Shown in pieces: positions 5,446 to 11,860 of a stretch of 20,956 bases of DNA. Location: IMG/VR virus record IMGVR_UViG_3300005581_000171, positions 1 through 20,956 of that record. The stretch is one strand, 5' to 3'. The stretch comes from a virus. Within the stretch, counting starts at the first letter, position 1, and every line of letters starts with the position of its first letter. A program made the translations under genes and the position numbers. The notes beneath the pieces were generated by a model, which saw nothing but the letters and a program-made list of their open reading frames with translations, made no database searches and was not told where the DNA came from.

Positions 5446-6338
5446 GCTGCGGTTCCTTTCGTCATGCCTGACAGTTCCGTTTCGTCGCCGTAGACCCACT
5501 TGGGCAAGTCAATCGTGTTCATCAAGCCAATGTCTTTGTCGTGGTAATCCGGCCAGCGGCCAGTCGTGCGGCACTCGTTTAACTTCTCCTCCAGGTTGTG
5601 GATTTCCTCGTCGCCGTAATCAATCGCCGCCTCGTCCAGCTTCCACACATTCACGCGCGGAATGGGATCGACCTCGACCGCGACGAACCAGAACTCGAAG
5701 CGCACCGTCTTGTCGATGAACTGAGCGATCAACCGACGATACCACGCAGCCTGCCGGTGGTAGCCGCGTTGCAGGATGGTCTTGCTGAAGGCAGACATTC
5801 GAGCGTCCTGCGTCGTCTTAACATCGATCACCTGCACGCGGTCGCCTCGAAAGTTCACGGCGTCCATGCGACCTTTGCCCCAAGCTGCGCCAGTTCGCGA
5901 TGCGCCGAAGACCGACAACTCCTTGTATGCGCCGTTGAGCAGGTGCGTCACTGTCTCGTGAGCCAGCGCGTGCCGAACAGCACACTCCAGCGCATCCGCC
6001 TCATTAGCGGAGAAGACCGTCTCGCCAGCGTGGCGAGCCATCCATTCCTTGCATTCCTTGGCAGCACCGTGCCACGGCTTCTCGTCAGGACCGTAGGTCT
6101 CAGGCTTAATGACGTACCGCGTCTGACCTTCTAGCAGCAGCGAATGCAGCGCACGACCGAACGACATCGCCGCAGTGTCTTGGCGCTCGACGTACTTAAA
6201 GAGCGCCGGCGACTCGGCAAAGCGGTTAAGGTCTGACTGCGTCAGTCCAGGTGCTGCACGGTAGGCGTCATCAGTCATGCCGGCGACAGCGCAGGTCGTG
6301 TGAGGTTGCCACGCGCTAGGAGTTGTCAGCGTAATCAC
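5442..6338 (-). CDS. RecB/RecE-like PD-(D/E)XK exonuclease
   Basis: A 298-residue nuclease of the phage PD-(D/E)XK type (PF12684-like), expected to resect double-strand DNA ends for recombination. It shows GRALHSLLLEG (H65), KELSVFG (E140), GKGRMDAVNF (D159), VIDVKTTQ (D172, K174) and the RecB-type QxxxY motif RQAAWY (Q196, Y200), all in the expected order. The start is GTG at 6338 in a GTGA overlap, with a GGCGGT-like site upstream. With the SSB-like protein and RuvC-like resolvase downstream it forms a recombination module. I see no obvious single-strand annealing protein in the window, though the protein at 5059-5445 is an open candidate. Confidence 0.85.
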   Translation of the reverse strand: MITLTTPSAWQPHTTCAVAGMTDDAYRAAPGLTQSDLNRFAESPALFKYVERQDTAAMSFGRALHSLLLEGQTRYVIKPETYGPDEKPWHGAAKECKEWMARHAGETVFSANEADALECAVRHALAHETVTHLLNGAYKELSVFGASRTGAAWGKGRMDAVNFRGDRVQVIDVKTTQDARMSAFSKTILQRGYHRQAAWYRRLIAQFIDKTVRFEFWFVAVEVDPIPRVNVWKLDEAAIDYGDEEIHNLEEKLNECRTTGRWPDYHDKDIGLMNTIDLPKWVYGDETELSGMTKGTAA

Positions 6339-6637
6339 AGCGCACCGCCTTCCAGCGCCTCGGCCTGCTCAACGAGCTTGGCAGCCCGCTCGCGTAGCTC
6401 CTCGGCTGATCGCGTTGACAGATGCTCGATGGCTTCGGCAGGCGTGTCGCAGTAGGTGCTTGCTAAGTGCTCCTTGCCAACAGCAATGCTGACACCGAAG
6501 AAAACCTTGGCGTCGCCCCAGTATGCAACGGTGACCGAGTGGTGGCTCGCACCGGGAAAAGCGTTCTTTAGCTGACTCATGACCGGAGAGAGTAGAACGC
6601 GAGCCTGCTCTGCGGTTGTTATTGTGTTGTGTTCCAT
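6335..6637 (-). CDS. Hypothetical protein before the exonuclease
   Basis: A 100-residue protein from an ATG at 6637, placed 20 bases after the previous gene. The frame extends to another ATG at 6760 (141 residues), which would overlap the helix-turn-helix gene by about 100 bases. Neither start has a strong ribosome site, so the N-terminus is uncertain. The sequence looks alpha/beta: NAFPGASHHSVTVAYWGDA, KVFFGVSIAVGKEHLAS, then a Glu/Ala-rich helix ending LEGGAL. Its stop overlaps the exonuclease GTG, and that junction is nearly identical to the one at 4309-4322. No family is recognised. Confidence 0.65.
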   Translation of the reverse strand: MEHNTITTAEQARVLLSPVMSQLKNAFPGASHHSVTVAYWGDAKVFFGVSIAVGKEHLASTYCDTPAEAIEHLSTRSAEELRERAAKLVEQAEALEGGAL

Positions 6638-6657
6638 AACCGAAAGTTTGATCCGCG

Positions 6658-7041
6658 CTACTCGGTATGCGGCACGCTGACGCGCGGCTCGGATAAGCTG
6701 GTCGCACCTTTCAGGAGTAAGAGTTTGGAAGAGTGCTCCAGTTCTGTGCGCTTGTTCCATGCAGTCGCGTAAGGAATTTTAAGTTGGGCTGCTAAACTGC
6801 GAGTAGTCTGCTTCGTTTCAATTGCCTTCAAGACGGCTGTTATTTCGTCTGGTGTCCATACTCGCTGCGGAGTTCCCGGCTTGCGCTTGCGTGGATTGGA
6901 CTTTGCCTGCTCCTTGAGCTTTGCGGCTTGCTTGACCGAAAGTGCGACGTGCCTCGATTGCTCGCGCTCCCACTTGGTGAACGCTTTTTCGAGGAACTGG
7001 ATGCAATTCGTCGCTTCCTGTCCCGTGACGTGTAGTGACAT
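6658..7041 (-). CDS. Helix-turn-helix DNA-binding protein
   Basis: A 127-residue protein from the ATG at 7041; the upstream extension to 7131 looks like shadow. An N-terminal helical region (NCIQFLEKAFTKWEREQS) precedes a basic linker (KSNPRKRKPGTPQR). It then has WTPDEITAVLKAIETK and SLAAQLKIPYATAWNKRTEL, which fit a Myb/resolvase-like helix-turn-helix with recognition helix YATAWNKR. It is likely a phage regulator. The first 224 bases are also covered by another frame (6818-7177) encoding a possible membrane protein, so one of the two may be wrong or they truly overlap. Confidence 0.7.
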   Translation of the reverse strand: MSLHVTGQEATNCIQFLEKAFTKWEREQSRHVALSVKQAAKLKEQAKSNPRKRKPGTPQRVWTPDEITAVLKAIETKQTTRSLAAQLKIPYATAWNKRTELEHSSKLLLLKGATSLSEPRVSVPHTE

Positions 7042-7177
7042 GAATGGGATCTGCGTAGAGGTAGAACCGACGTTTGCGCCACCGTAGGTACTCGCGACGT
7101 GCGCGCAGTAAAACGATGATCGAACTGGCAAGACTAAGCCCGCCGAGGATTGTGGCGCAGATCGTCAGCGCATTCAC
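6818..7177 (-). CDS. Possible membrane-anchored ORF overlapping the HTH gene
   Basis: The GTG at 7177 overlaps the stop of the small ribbon-helix-helix gene as GTGA. It opens with a convincing membrane segment (LTICATILGGLSLASSIIVL, residues 4-23) followed by a basic stretch (RARREYLRWRKRRFYLY). The first 45 residues fill the 130 bases before the HTH start at 7041 and look genuine. The remaining frame to 6818 overlaps the HTH gene and has poorer composition (RRTFGQASRKAQGAGK). It may be a short inner-membrane protein, possibly with an extended tail. A holin role cannot be argued, as the lysozyme is about 2.7 kb away. Confidence 0.45.
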   Translation of the reverse strand: MNALTICATILGGLSLASSIIVLLRARREYLRWRKRRFYLYADPIHVTTRHGTGSDELHPVPRKSVHQVGARAIEARRTFGQASRKAQGAGKVQSTQAQAGNSAASMDTRRNNSRLEGN

Positions 7178-7320
7178 CGAGGCGTGTCGAGCATCAGACG
7201 TACCGCCTCGCGGAGCACGTCGGATAGACTCAGTTGGCGCTCGACTGCAATGTCGCGCAGCGCGGTGACTTGCTCAGTCGTCAGAACGACCGAGACCTTA
7301 GCTTTAGACGGGAGGTGCAT
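7174..7320 (-). CDS. 48-residue ribbon-helix-helix protein
   Basis: A short gene with ATG at 7320 and TGA at 7174-7176. It reads MHLPSKAKVSVVLTTEQV, then residues from LRDIAVERQLSLSDVLRE to LMLDTPR. The beta strand KVSVVLT followed by helices around residues 14-27 and 31-44 fits the CopG/Arc ribbon-helix-helix fold, which binds DNA as a dimer. It overlaps the preceding ribbon-helix-helix gene by 17 bases, and the next ORF starts inside its stop codon (GTGA). It is probably a small transcriptional regulator. The start has only a weak ribosome site, so coupling to the upstream gene is likely. Confidence 0.7.
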   Translation of the reverse strand: MHLPSKAKVSVVLTTEQVTALRDIAVERQLSLSDVLREAVRLMLDTPR

Positions 7321-7489
7321 TGCGTTCAATTATCCGAGAAAGAAGTTCGCTGGGTTGTACGGCTTGCTTGGCGGCTTGCCAGCGCAGTCGCTCGATGAGG
7401 CGCGGCGACACGCGCCACGGAATCATGACCTTCGGTCCGCTCTGGGATGGACGCCGACCGATGCCGTTGCGCTTCAAATCGGTTTTCAT
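7304..7489 (-). CDS. 61-residue ribbon-helix-helix-like protein
   Basis: The ATG at 7489 overlaps the methyltransferase stop as ATGA. A longer in-frame start at 7672 lies wholly within the methyltransferase and is rejected. After a basic N-terminus (MKTDLKRNGIGRRPSQS), the strand KVMIPWRVSP and helices LIERLRWQAAKQAV and SELLSRIIERN fit a ribbon-helix-helix DNA-binding domain. It is followed by a second, different protein of the same fold type. The pair could repress phage promoters or each other. Toxin-antitoxin function is not supported, as no toxin is visible nearby. Confidence 0.7.
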   Translation of the reverse strand: MKTDLKRNGIGRRPSQSGPKVMIPWRVSPRLIERLRWQAAKQAVQPSELLSRIIERNAPPV

Positions 7490-8475
7490 TCGAACTGTAG
7501 CTCGTTCGTTTTTTGATCTCGCGCAATCGACGATAGATTTCGCACGGCTTGCCGGTAGTAGCTTGACTTTAGCTCGACGCCGACGCCCTTGCGTCCGTTT
7601 AGCACGGCGCCGTAAACCTCGGAGCCAACGCCCATGAAAGGCGTGAACACAATCTCGCCGGGATTCGACCATAGGACAACGGCTCGCTCGATGACGTCAA
7701 GTTGCAGCGGATGCACGTGCCGCTCGTCGTCCTTGTCGCGGCTCTCCTCATAGGCGAGCACGTTCTCGATGCGGATGTCGTCCCATACGCACGAGGCGTA
7801 CTGCCGCCAAATCCAATGCGAGAACCGGTTCTCGGTCTGTTTGCCGTCGTGCCCCTTCCACTCGAGCAGCTCGCGCGGCATCTGCCGCTCGCCAGCGTAG
7901 GAGTGCAGCCCGGTAGGATGCGCCACCGGCACAGGATTTTCTCCCTTCTTGCGAAAGCACAGGAGGTAATCGCCTCCGGCCACGTCGCAGAGCGTCGAGT
8001 CCTCGACAATCTGCGCGTGCGCCAGCCCCTTCGCCATCGTCCGCAGGCGAACGCCGAGCGGCTCCTTCCAAATTACGCGGCGCATACAGAATTGAAACCC
8101 GTGCTTTTCGTGCGCGCGGATAATATCGCCAGGAAAATCTATCAGTCCCGAGCCTACGTTCGCAGCGACGCCCATCTTGGCGGTCGGCCCGTTGCCGGTG
8201 CCAGCCACGTCCATACAATGCACAGCGGTAATCCGGCCAGGCTTGGTGAGTCGCGCGATCTCCGAGATCACGAAGTCGTAGTGCTCGAAGAACTCCGAGT
8301 AGGAGCGGCAGTTCGAAAGATCGCGCTCACTGCTGCTGTAGTTGTAAAGCCCGCAGAACGGAGGCGAGTAAACGGATAGGTCAATCGCTCCGTCTGGCAT
8401 CGCACGCATTACGTCGATGCAATCGGAGTTGTAGAGTGCGAATCGGTCGGTGATGTGTTGCTTGTCGTTGTTCAT
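7486..8475 (-). CDS. Beta-class DNA methyltransferase (probably N4-cytosine or N6-adenine)
   Basis: A 329-residue methyltransferase. The ATG at 8475 overlaps the helicase stop as ATGA; a TTG two codons earlier is less likely. The catalytic motif IV VYSPPFCG (SPPF at 37-40) comes first and the AdoMet-binding motif I FMGVGSE (280-286) near the C-terminus, which is the beta-class order. SPP-type catalytic motifs are usual for N4-cytosine enzymes, though some adenine enzymes use them. PGDIIRAHEKHGF, VIWKEPLG and RELLEWKGHDGKQ fit known phage and restriction-type enzymes. No cognate endonuclease is seen, so it looks like an orphan enzyme protecting or marking phage DNA. It is translationally coupled to the helicase. 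Confidence 0.88.
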   Translation of the reverse strand: MNNDKQHITDRFALYNSDCIDVMRAMPDGAIDLSVYSPPFCGLYNYSSSERDLSNCRSYSEFFEHYDFVISEIARLTKPGRITAVHCMDVAGTGNGPTAKMGVAANVGSGLIDFPGDIIRAHEKHGFQFCMRRVIWKEPLGVRLRTMAKGLAHAQIVEDSTLCDVAGGDYLLCFRKKGENPVPVAHPTGLHSYAGERQMPRELLEWKGHDGKQTENRFSHWIWRQYASCVWDDIRIENVLAYEESRDKDDERHVHPLQLDVIERAVVLWSNPGEIVFTPFMGVGSEVYGAVLNGRKGVGVELKSSYYRQAVRNLSSIARDQKTNELQFE

Positions 8476-9839
8476 AGCCAAGAGGGGAAAGCGGGTTTGA
8501 AGGCAACGTGTTTGGCGCCTTCGATGCGGAGTTCGTCGTTGATGAGTGCGACCAGATGCTTAAACATCGCGTCGGCTTGGTCCGCCTTGCGTTGAAGATT
8601 CGAGACGACGCCAGATTCACCCTCAGAGGCGACGACATCGATGACCACTTCGCGCTTTTGTCCGAAGCGCCAACAGCGACGAACGGCTTGGTACCATTGC
8701 TCGAACGAGTGCGACGGGAAGAAGGTCTGATGGGCGCAATGCTGCCAATTGAGCCCAAAGCCCGCGATCTGCGGCTTGGTGATCAGCACGCGCAATTCGC
8801 CATTAGCAAACGCCTCGAAGGTCTCCTCCTTCTTGTCGTCCTCATCGTCGCCAGACACCTCGGCTGCGTCTCGAATGAGCTTCGATAGCGTCTTCCCCTC
8901 GTCGTTGAGATGGCACCATACAACGGCAGGCTTGCCGGTATTGCTAACCAGATTCGCGACTAGTTCGCACCGCTCCGTCAGCGTGCGGCGCCGCTCCTCT
9001 CGTTGCTCGGCCAGCGTCATTGCAGGCAGATCAAACAGCATCCCGTCGCGATGGCTCCGCGCAACCACGACGTGCTCGCGCGTGGTAAGTTTCGGCAACT
9101 TGAACGGGCCATCATCGCAGCCCATATCGCTCGGCCTCCGAACTGCCCGCGCCCACGAGCAAACCCAGCGCCAGAACTCCTTCTCGGCGTGACCGCGGAA
9201 GCGCCAGACTCCGGCGCGGTGCTCGTCAGACCTCGACGTGGTCGGTCCCTGCTTCTTGAAGAAGCGGCCAAGCATATCCGAAAAACCCATCTCGCCTAGC
9301 GCCTCGCTCGACGTGCCGAGCTCGATGTAATCGTTGGGCGCTGCGGTCGCGGTGCAGAGCAGGCGGTAGGGAATCTTACGCGCGAAGTCCGTCACCGCGG
9401 ACTTTGTCATCCCGTCGAAGTTCTTGAGAATCGACGACTCGTCGCAGACCACGCCCGCAAATTGCGTTCGGTCGAAATGGTGCAGGCGTTGGTAGTTCGT
9501 GACCACGACGCGCGCGCCGGGCGGGAACTTGCCGTCAGAGGACCGCACGCAATCAATGCCAAACTTCTCGCCCTCCTCCACGGCCTGACGCGCAACAGCC
9601 AGCGGAGTAAGCACCAGCACAGGACGGTTTGTGTGGCGCACTACGTTTTCGGCAAAGCTCAACTGCATCGCGGTCTTGCCTAGTCCGCAGTCTGCAAAGA
9701 TCGCCGAGCGTCCTCGCTCAACCGACCACGAGACAAGCGCCCGTTGAAAGTCAAAAAGCTTGGAAGGCATGAACGTCGGCTCAAAGCCATGCCGCGCGCC
9801 GACGTGTCGTTTGGCGTCTAAAAAGGTCTCGTAGTTCAC
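8472..9839 (-). CDS. SNF2/DEAD-like superfamily 2 helicase
   Basis: A 455-residue ATPase with a GTG start at 9839 overlapping the lysozyme stop as GTGA. The superfamily 2 motifs are in order: Q-like FDFQRALVSW (29-38), Walker A ADCGLGKTAM (49-58), Ia LTPLAV (77-82), Ib TNYQRL (114-119), II DESS (133-136), III CTATAAPND (162-170), V GFGLNWQHC (360-368) and VI QAVRRCWRFGQKR (384-396). The last is the SNF2-type arginine-finger motif. The N-terminal MNYETFLDAKRH fits related phage helicases. It would translocate on DNA with ATP. Its overlap with the methyltransferase gene suggests they work together, perhaps exposing or remodelling DNA for modification. Confidence 0.88.
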   Translation of the reverse strand: MNYETFLDAKRHVGARHGFEPTFMPSKLFDFQRALVSWSVERGRSAIFADCGLGKTAMQLSFAENVVRHTNRPVLVLTPLAVARQAVEEGEKFGIDCVRSSDGKFPPGARVVVTNYQRLHHFDRTQFAGVVCDESSILKNFDGMTKSAVTDFARKIPYRLLCTATAAPNDYIELGTSSEALGEMGFSDMLGRFFKKQGPTTSRSDEHRAGVWRFRGHAEKEFWRWVCSWARAVRRPSDMGCDDGPFKLPKLTTREHVVVARSHRDGMLFDLPAMTLAEQREERRRTLTERCELVANLVSNTGKPAVVWCHLNDEGKTLSKLIRDAAEVSGDDEDDKKEETFEAFANGELRVLITKPQIAGFGLNWQHCAHQTFFPSHSFEQWYQAVRRCWRFGQKREVVIDVVASEGESGVVSNLQRKADQADAMFKHLVALINDELRIEGAKHVAFKPAFPSWL

Positions 9840-10228
9840 TGCGCACTCCCCATTGCCGATTTTACGCGCGCTGCGTAAGCCTTAGTCTGTGGCTTGCTGG
9901 CACCGCGAGGACCGCCGTTGTGTACGCGAGCCAACGTCTCGACGTCGCCAGCCGCCCAAGCCTTCGGCGCGTAACGCTTGAGATAAGCAGTCACGACGCG
10001 CCGCGAGTAGCCCAAGTCATCGACATTCTCGTAAGCACCAGCGACGCGCGAGTCAGCGTGGTATCCGCGCATAATCTGAAGTGGACCACGACTGCGACCT
10101 TGGTCGCCAAGGATCAGGCCACCGCGCTTGCCGCTAGATTCTACGACGTGCAGCGCACGCCAGAACGACTCAGGAGGCGCAGCGTGCAGGCTGGCGGTAA
10201 GGCTCAAAATAATGAGTAGGGAGCGCAT
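9836..10228 (-). CDS. Secreted lysozyme, i-type (destabilase)-like endolysin
   Basis: A 130-residue protein from the ATG at 10228; the frame also reaches a GTG at 10270. The ATG is preferred because it starts directly with a signal peptide (MRSLLIILSLTASLHA, likely cut before APPE). The mature part has HVVESSGKRGG (E30 as likely acid), LGDQGRSRGPLQIMRGYH (D42, GPLQI at 48-52), SRRVVTAYLKRYAP and LARVHNGGPRGAS. GP(F/L)QI together with a RxHNGGP loop is the pattern I know from invertebrate-type lysozymes, here without their cysteines. It should cleave peptidoglycan in the periplasm at lysis. No holin is evident nearby. A GH19 or SLT transglycosylase is the alternative. Confidence 0.75.
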   Translation of the reverse strand: MRSLLIILSLTASLHAAPPESFWRALHVVESSGKRGGLILGDQGRSRGPLQIMRGYHADSRVAGAYENVDDLGYSRRVVTAYLKRYAPKAWAAGDVETLARVHNGGPRGASKPQTKAYAARVKSAMGSAQ

Positions 10229-10342
10229 GGTTGCTGGTTGTGTAACGACCACAATGCAGACCGAGCGCACAGGCTCAAGCGGAAATTTGCGGAATTTATC
10301 CGCACACGCAGACGTTGCGGCACAGCAACGACTTACGCAGTT
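10229..10342. other. Short gap before the lysozyme gene with a 6-bp hairpin
   Basis: The longest non-coding stretch in the window apart from the gap after the helicase loader. It holds a perfect 6-bp inverted repeat with a 5-base loop at 10288-10304 (TGCGGA, ATTTA, TCCGCA), preceded by a similar GCGGAAATTT at 10279-10288. On the minus strand there is no run of T after it, so it is not a clear terminator, and I do not see a convincing -35/-10 pair. It might control lysozyme translation or be a processing or binding site. Confidence 0.4.
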
Positions 10343-10546
10343 TTAATCCGACGTGACCGGATCCTTTTGCCGCTCGCCAGCCTCAATCTCCAAGTCCGAC
10401 CTTACCTCCTCGGACCCGCTAGAGTCAGCCACGAGGTACTCAATTGTCGCCGCTCGGTAGACGTGACCGACAACCACAAAGCCGCAGCTCGGATCAATGC
10501 GTGACCGCACCAGCTCGCCAAGTTGAAACTGTGGCGGTCTGTCCAT
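10343..10546 (-). CDS. Small beta-rich protein, DUF2158-like
   Basis: A 67-residue protein with its ATG at 10546, 1 base after the preceding stop. The sequence QFQLGELVRSRIDPSCGFVVVGHVYR followed by ATIEYLVADSSG suggests a small SH3-like barrel. It resembles the F-x-x-G-D-x-V pattern of DUF2158/YodC-type and KOW-like phage proteins. The C-terminal 20 residues are charged and probably disordered (EEVRSDLEIEAGERQKD). The function is unknown. It lies between a winged-helix protein and the lysozyme. Confidence 0.65.
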   Translation of the reverse strand: MDRPPQFQLGELVRSRIDPSCGFVVVGHVYRAATIEYLVADSSGSEEVRSDLEIEAGERQKDPVTSD

Positions 10547-10547
10547 C

Positions 10548-10805
10548 TCAGAGCGGACGATACCAGACGCGCCGCGTCATTTTCTTCTCCAACTTTACCG
10601 ATCCCACAAAGCGCTCGACCTTCTTCTTTGCCAGCATTTCGCTGACGAGCGAGTACGCGCGATCCGTTCCGACCTTCAGCTTCGCGGCCAGCTCAACGAC
10701 GGTGACCCAGCCATCGCCTACAGGTCGCCGCTCGTTCTTGTGCAGCGCCTCCTTGAGCAGCTTGACCCACTTGTCGTCAGTACTTCTGGATTCCTTGCGC
10801 TGCAT
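10548..10805 (-). CDS. Small winged-helix protein
   Basis: An 85-residue protein. The ATG at 10805 is chosen because GGAG lies 7 bases upstream and the frame before it (to 10976) is shadow of the phosphoesterase gene, with low-quality residues. It overlaps that gene by 29 bases. Residues 9-22 (DKWVKLLKEALHKN) form a helix, and WVTVVELAAKLKVGTDRAYS looks like a helix-turn-helix. LAKKKVERFVGSVKLEKK and RRVWYRPL would be wing strands. It is probably a DNA-binding regulator in the late region, similar in layout to the 87-residue protein at 3175-3438 but not clearly a copy of it. Confidence 0.7.
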   Translation of the reverse strand: MQRKESRSTDDKWVKLLKEALHKNERRPVGDGWVTVVELAAKLKVGTDRAYSLVSEMLAKKKVERFVGSVKLEKKMTRRVWYRPL

Positions 10806-11520
10806 AAAATGCTCCGTTGATTTTCTTAGCTTGGAAAAGCTGATAAGTTCCGTCCTCGAACAAGACGCCGTAGCACCAGGCGTTGTCGTGCCGCAGCTTG
10901 CCGACCATGTGCTGGTTGTATGCCATGTCGATCTTGCAGGTGCAGCCGATTCCGCGTGCCTCCGCTGGACCGTCAATTGATTCGACCGGCGCAGAGTCGG
11001 TGCTGTGGGTGTGCCCGAACAAGCAGTTGCCGTAGGCGATGCTGTGCCGGCGCGCTGCGCCGAGGCCCGCGAAGTAGCCGTGAACGACCCTTAAGTGTCC
11101 CAGACGGAGTACGCCAAAGCGCGAGTCATATGGCAGCATCCTCGCCTTTGCCTGCGCCACAACGCGCTCCGCTCTCTTGATGCCTTCGGTTGCGTAGTCG
11201 CGGACCAAGCCTGCGGCGTTGTGCGAGAAGTGCCACAGCCGCTCGTCGTGGTTGCCTCGCAGGAAGTGGTTGTCGCGTCCACCGTCGAAGAACGCGCGAA
11301 GCCACTCGACGCCAGCTTCCCAGTCATCTTCGAGGCTGTGCGCTTTCTCATCGTCAGACGCTCCTTTGCGTAGGTTGCGGAAGTCCCAGTTGTCGCCGGC
11401 GTGGATGCGAACCTCGGGTCGGAAGTCAGCGAGGAACGACTTGAGCGCCTTAAATGTTGCCTCGTCGTACTGGTCGCCGTGGTTGTCTGACGCGACGACG
11501 AAGCGCCGTCCCTTAGACAT
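10777..11520 (-). CDS. Calcineurin-like metallophosphoesterase
   Basis: A 247-residue enzyme with its ATG at 11520, overlapping the previous gene by 8 bases. It has the full dimetal motif set in order: SDNHGD (D12, H14), HAGDNWDF (D43), LRGNHDE (N90, H91, D92), VVHGYF (H147) and FGHTHS (H170, H172). Such enzymes hydrolyse phosphomonoesters or diesters including nucleotides and nucleic acids. The substrate cannot be told from sequence. It lies between tail and lysis genes rather than among replication genes. A role in nucleotide signalling, DNA end processing or countering host defence nucleotides is speculative. Confidence 0.85.
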   Translation of the reverse strand: MSKGRRFVVASDNHGDQYDEATFKALKSFLADFRPEVRIHAGDNWDFRNLRKGASDDEKAHSLEDDWEAGVEWLRAFFDGGRDNHFLRGNHDERLWHFSHNAAGLVRDYATEGIKRAERVVAQAKARMLPYDSRFGVLRLGHLRVVHGYFAGLGAARRHSIAYGNCLFGHTHSTDSAPVESIDGPAEARGIGCTCKIDMAYNQHMVGKLRHDNAWCYGVLFEDGTYQLFQAKKINGAFYAAQGIQKY

Positions 11521-11857
11521 CCTCGGCCTGCGCTAAATCAGGCACGCTCACGCCGTTGATGATCTTGACGCACGACGGCTCGGTCTTCGCGATGTGGTAG
11601 AGCTGCGACAAGAAGTTCACGTTAGGAGCTTTGAGCGCAGCGTTGCTCAGGTGATTCGTGAACGGCAGGCCACGCACGTTGATCTGCGCGACGAGCGCCA
11701 GAGGATGCGCCGGCGCTGCGTCGGCTTGAGCCTTGTTCAGATACAAGGCGAGGTAAGCCAACGCGCTTTCAAGGTTGCGGTCCCACTCGACGTTGACCAG
11801 TCGCAGATAGTCGCCAGACGCGCCGTTCGGGAGGGTAATGCTAAGTTTGAGTGCCAT
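11513..11857 (-). CDS. Tail-adjacent hypothetical protein
   Basis: A 114-residue protein, ATG at 11857, 3 bases after the tail-tip gene. It starts with a strand-rich section (MALKLSITLPNGASGDYLRLV), has a helix (NLESALAYLALYLNKAQAD), and later sections with HPLALVAQINVRGLPF and KTEPSCVKIINGVSVPD. The position directly after the tail-tip gene suggests a tail fibre accessory or small virion protein. I do not recognise a family, and no membrane segment is present. Confidence 0.65.
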   Translation of the reverse strand: MALKLSITLPNGASGDYLRLVNVEWDRNLESALAYLALYLNKAQADAAPAHPLALVAQINVRGLPFTNHLSNAALKAPNVNFLSQLYHIAKTEPSCVKIINGVSVPDLAQAEDV

Positions 11858-11860
11858 GAC

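Noticed and set aside
5598-6134. Plus-strand frame of 178 residues opposite the exonuclease
   Set aside because: It is antisense to the PD-(D/E)XK gene with intact catalytic motifs and has no ribosome site or recognisable domain.
7174-7489. Toxin-antitoxin pair
   Set aside because: Both proteins look like DNA-binding ribbon-helix-helix proteins and neither neighbour resembles a toxin.
7702-8379. Long plus-strand open frame (225 residues) opposite the methyltransferase
   Set aside because: It lies entirely antisense to a gene with clear motifs, and its composition is that of a complementary shadow.
7486-9839. A DISARM defence system
   Set aside because: Only a helicase and a methyltransferase are present, without the other DISARM components, and the context is a phage genome.
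10805-10976. N-terminal extension of the winged-helix protein at 10548-10805
   Set aside because: It overlaps the phosphoesterase coding sequence, has Thr/Ser/Arg-rich shadow composition, and a good ribosome site precedes the internal ATG at 10805.
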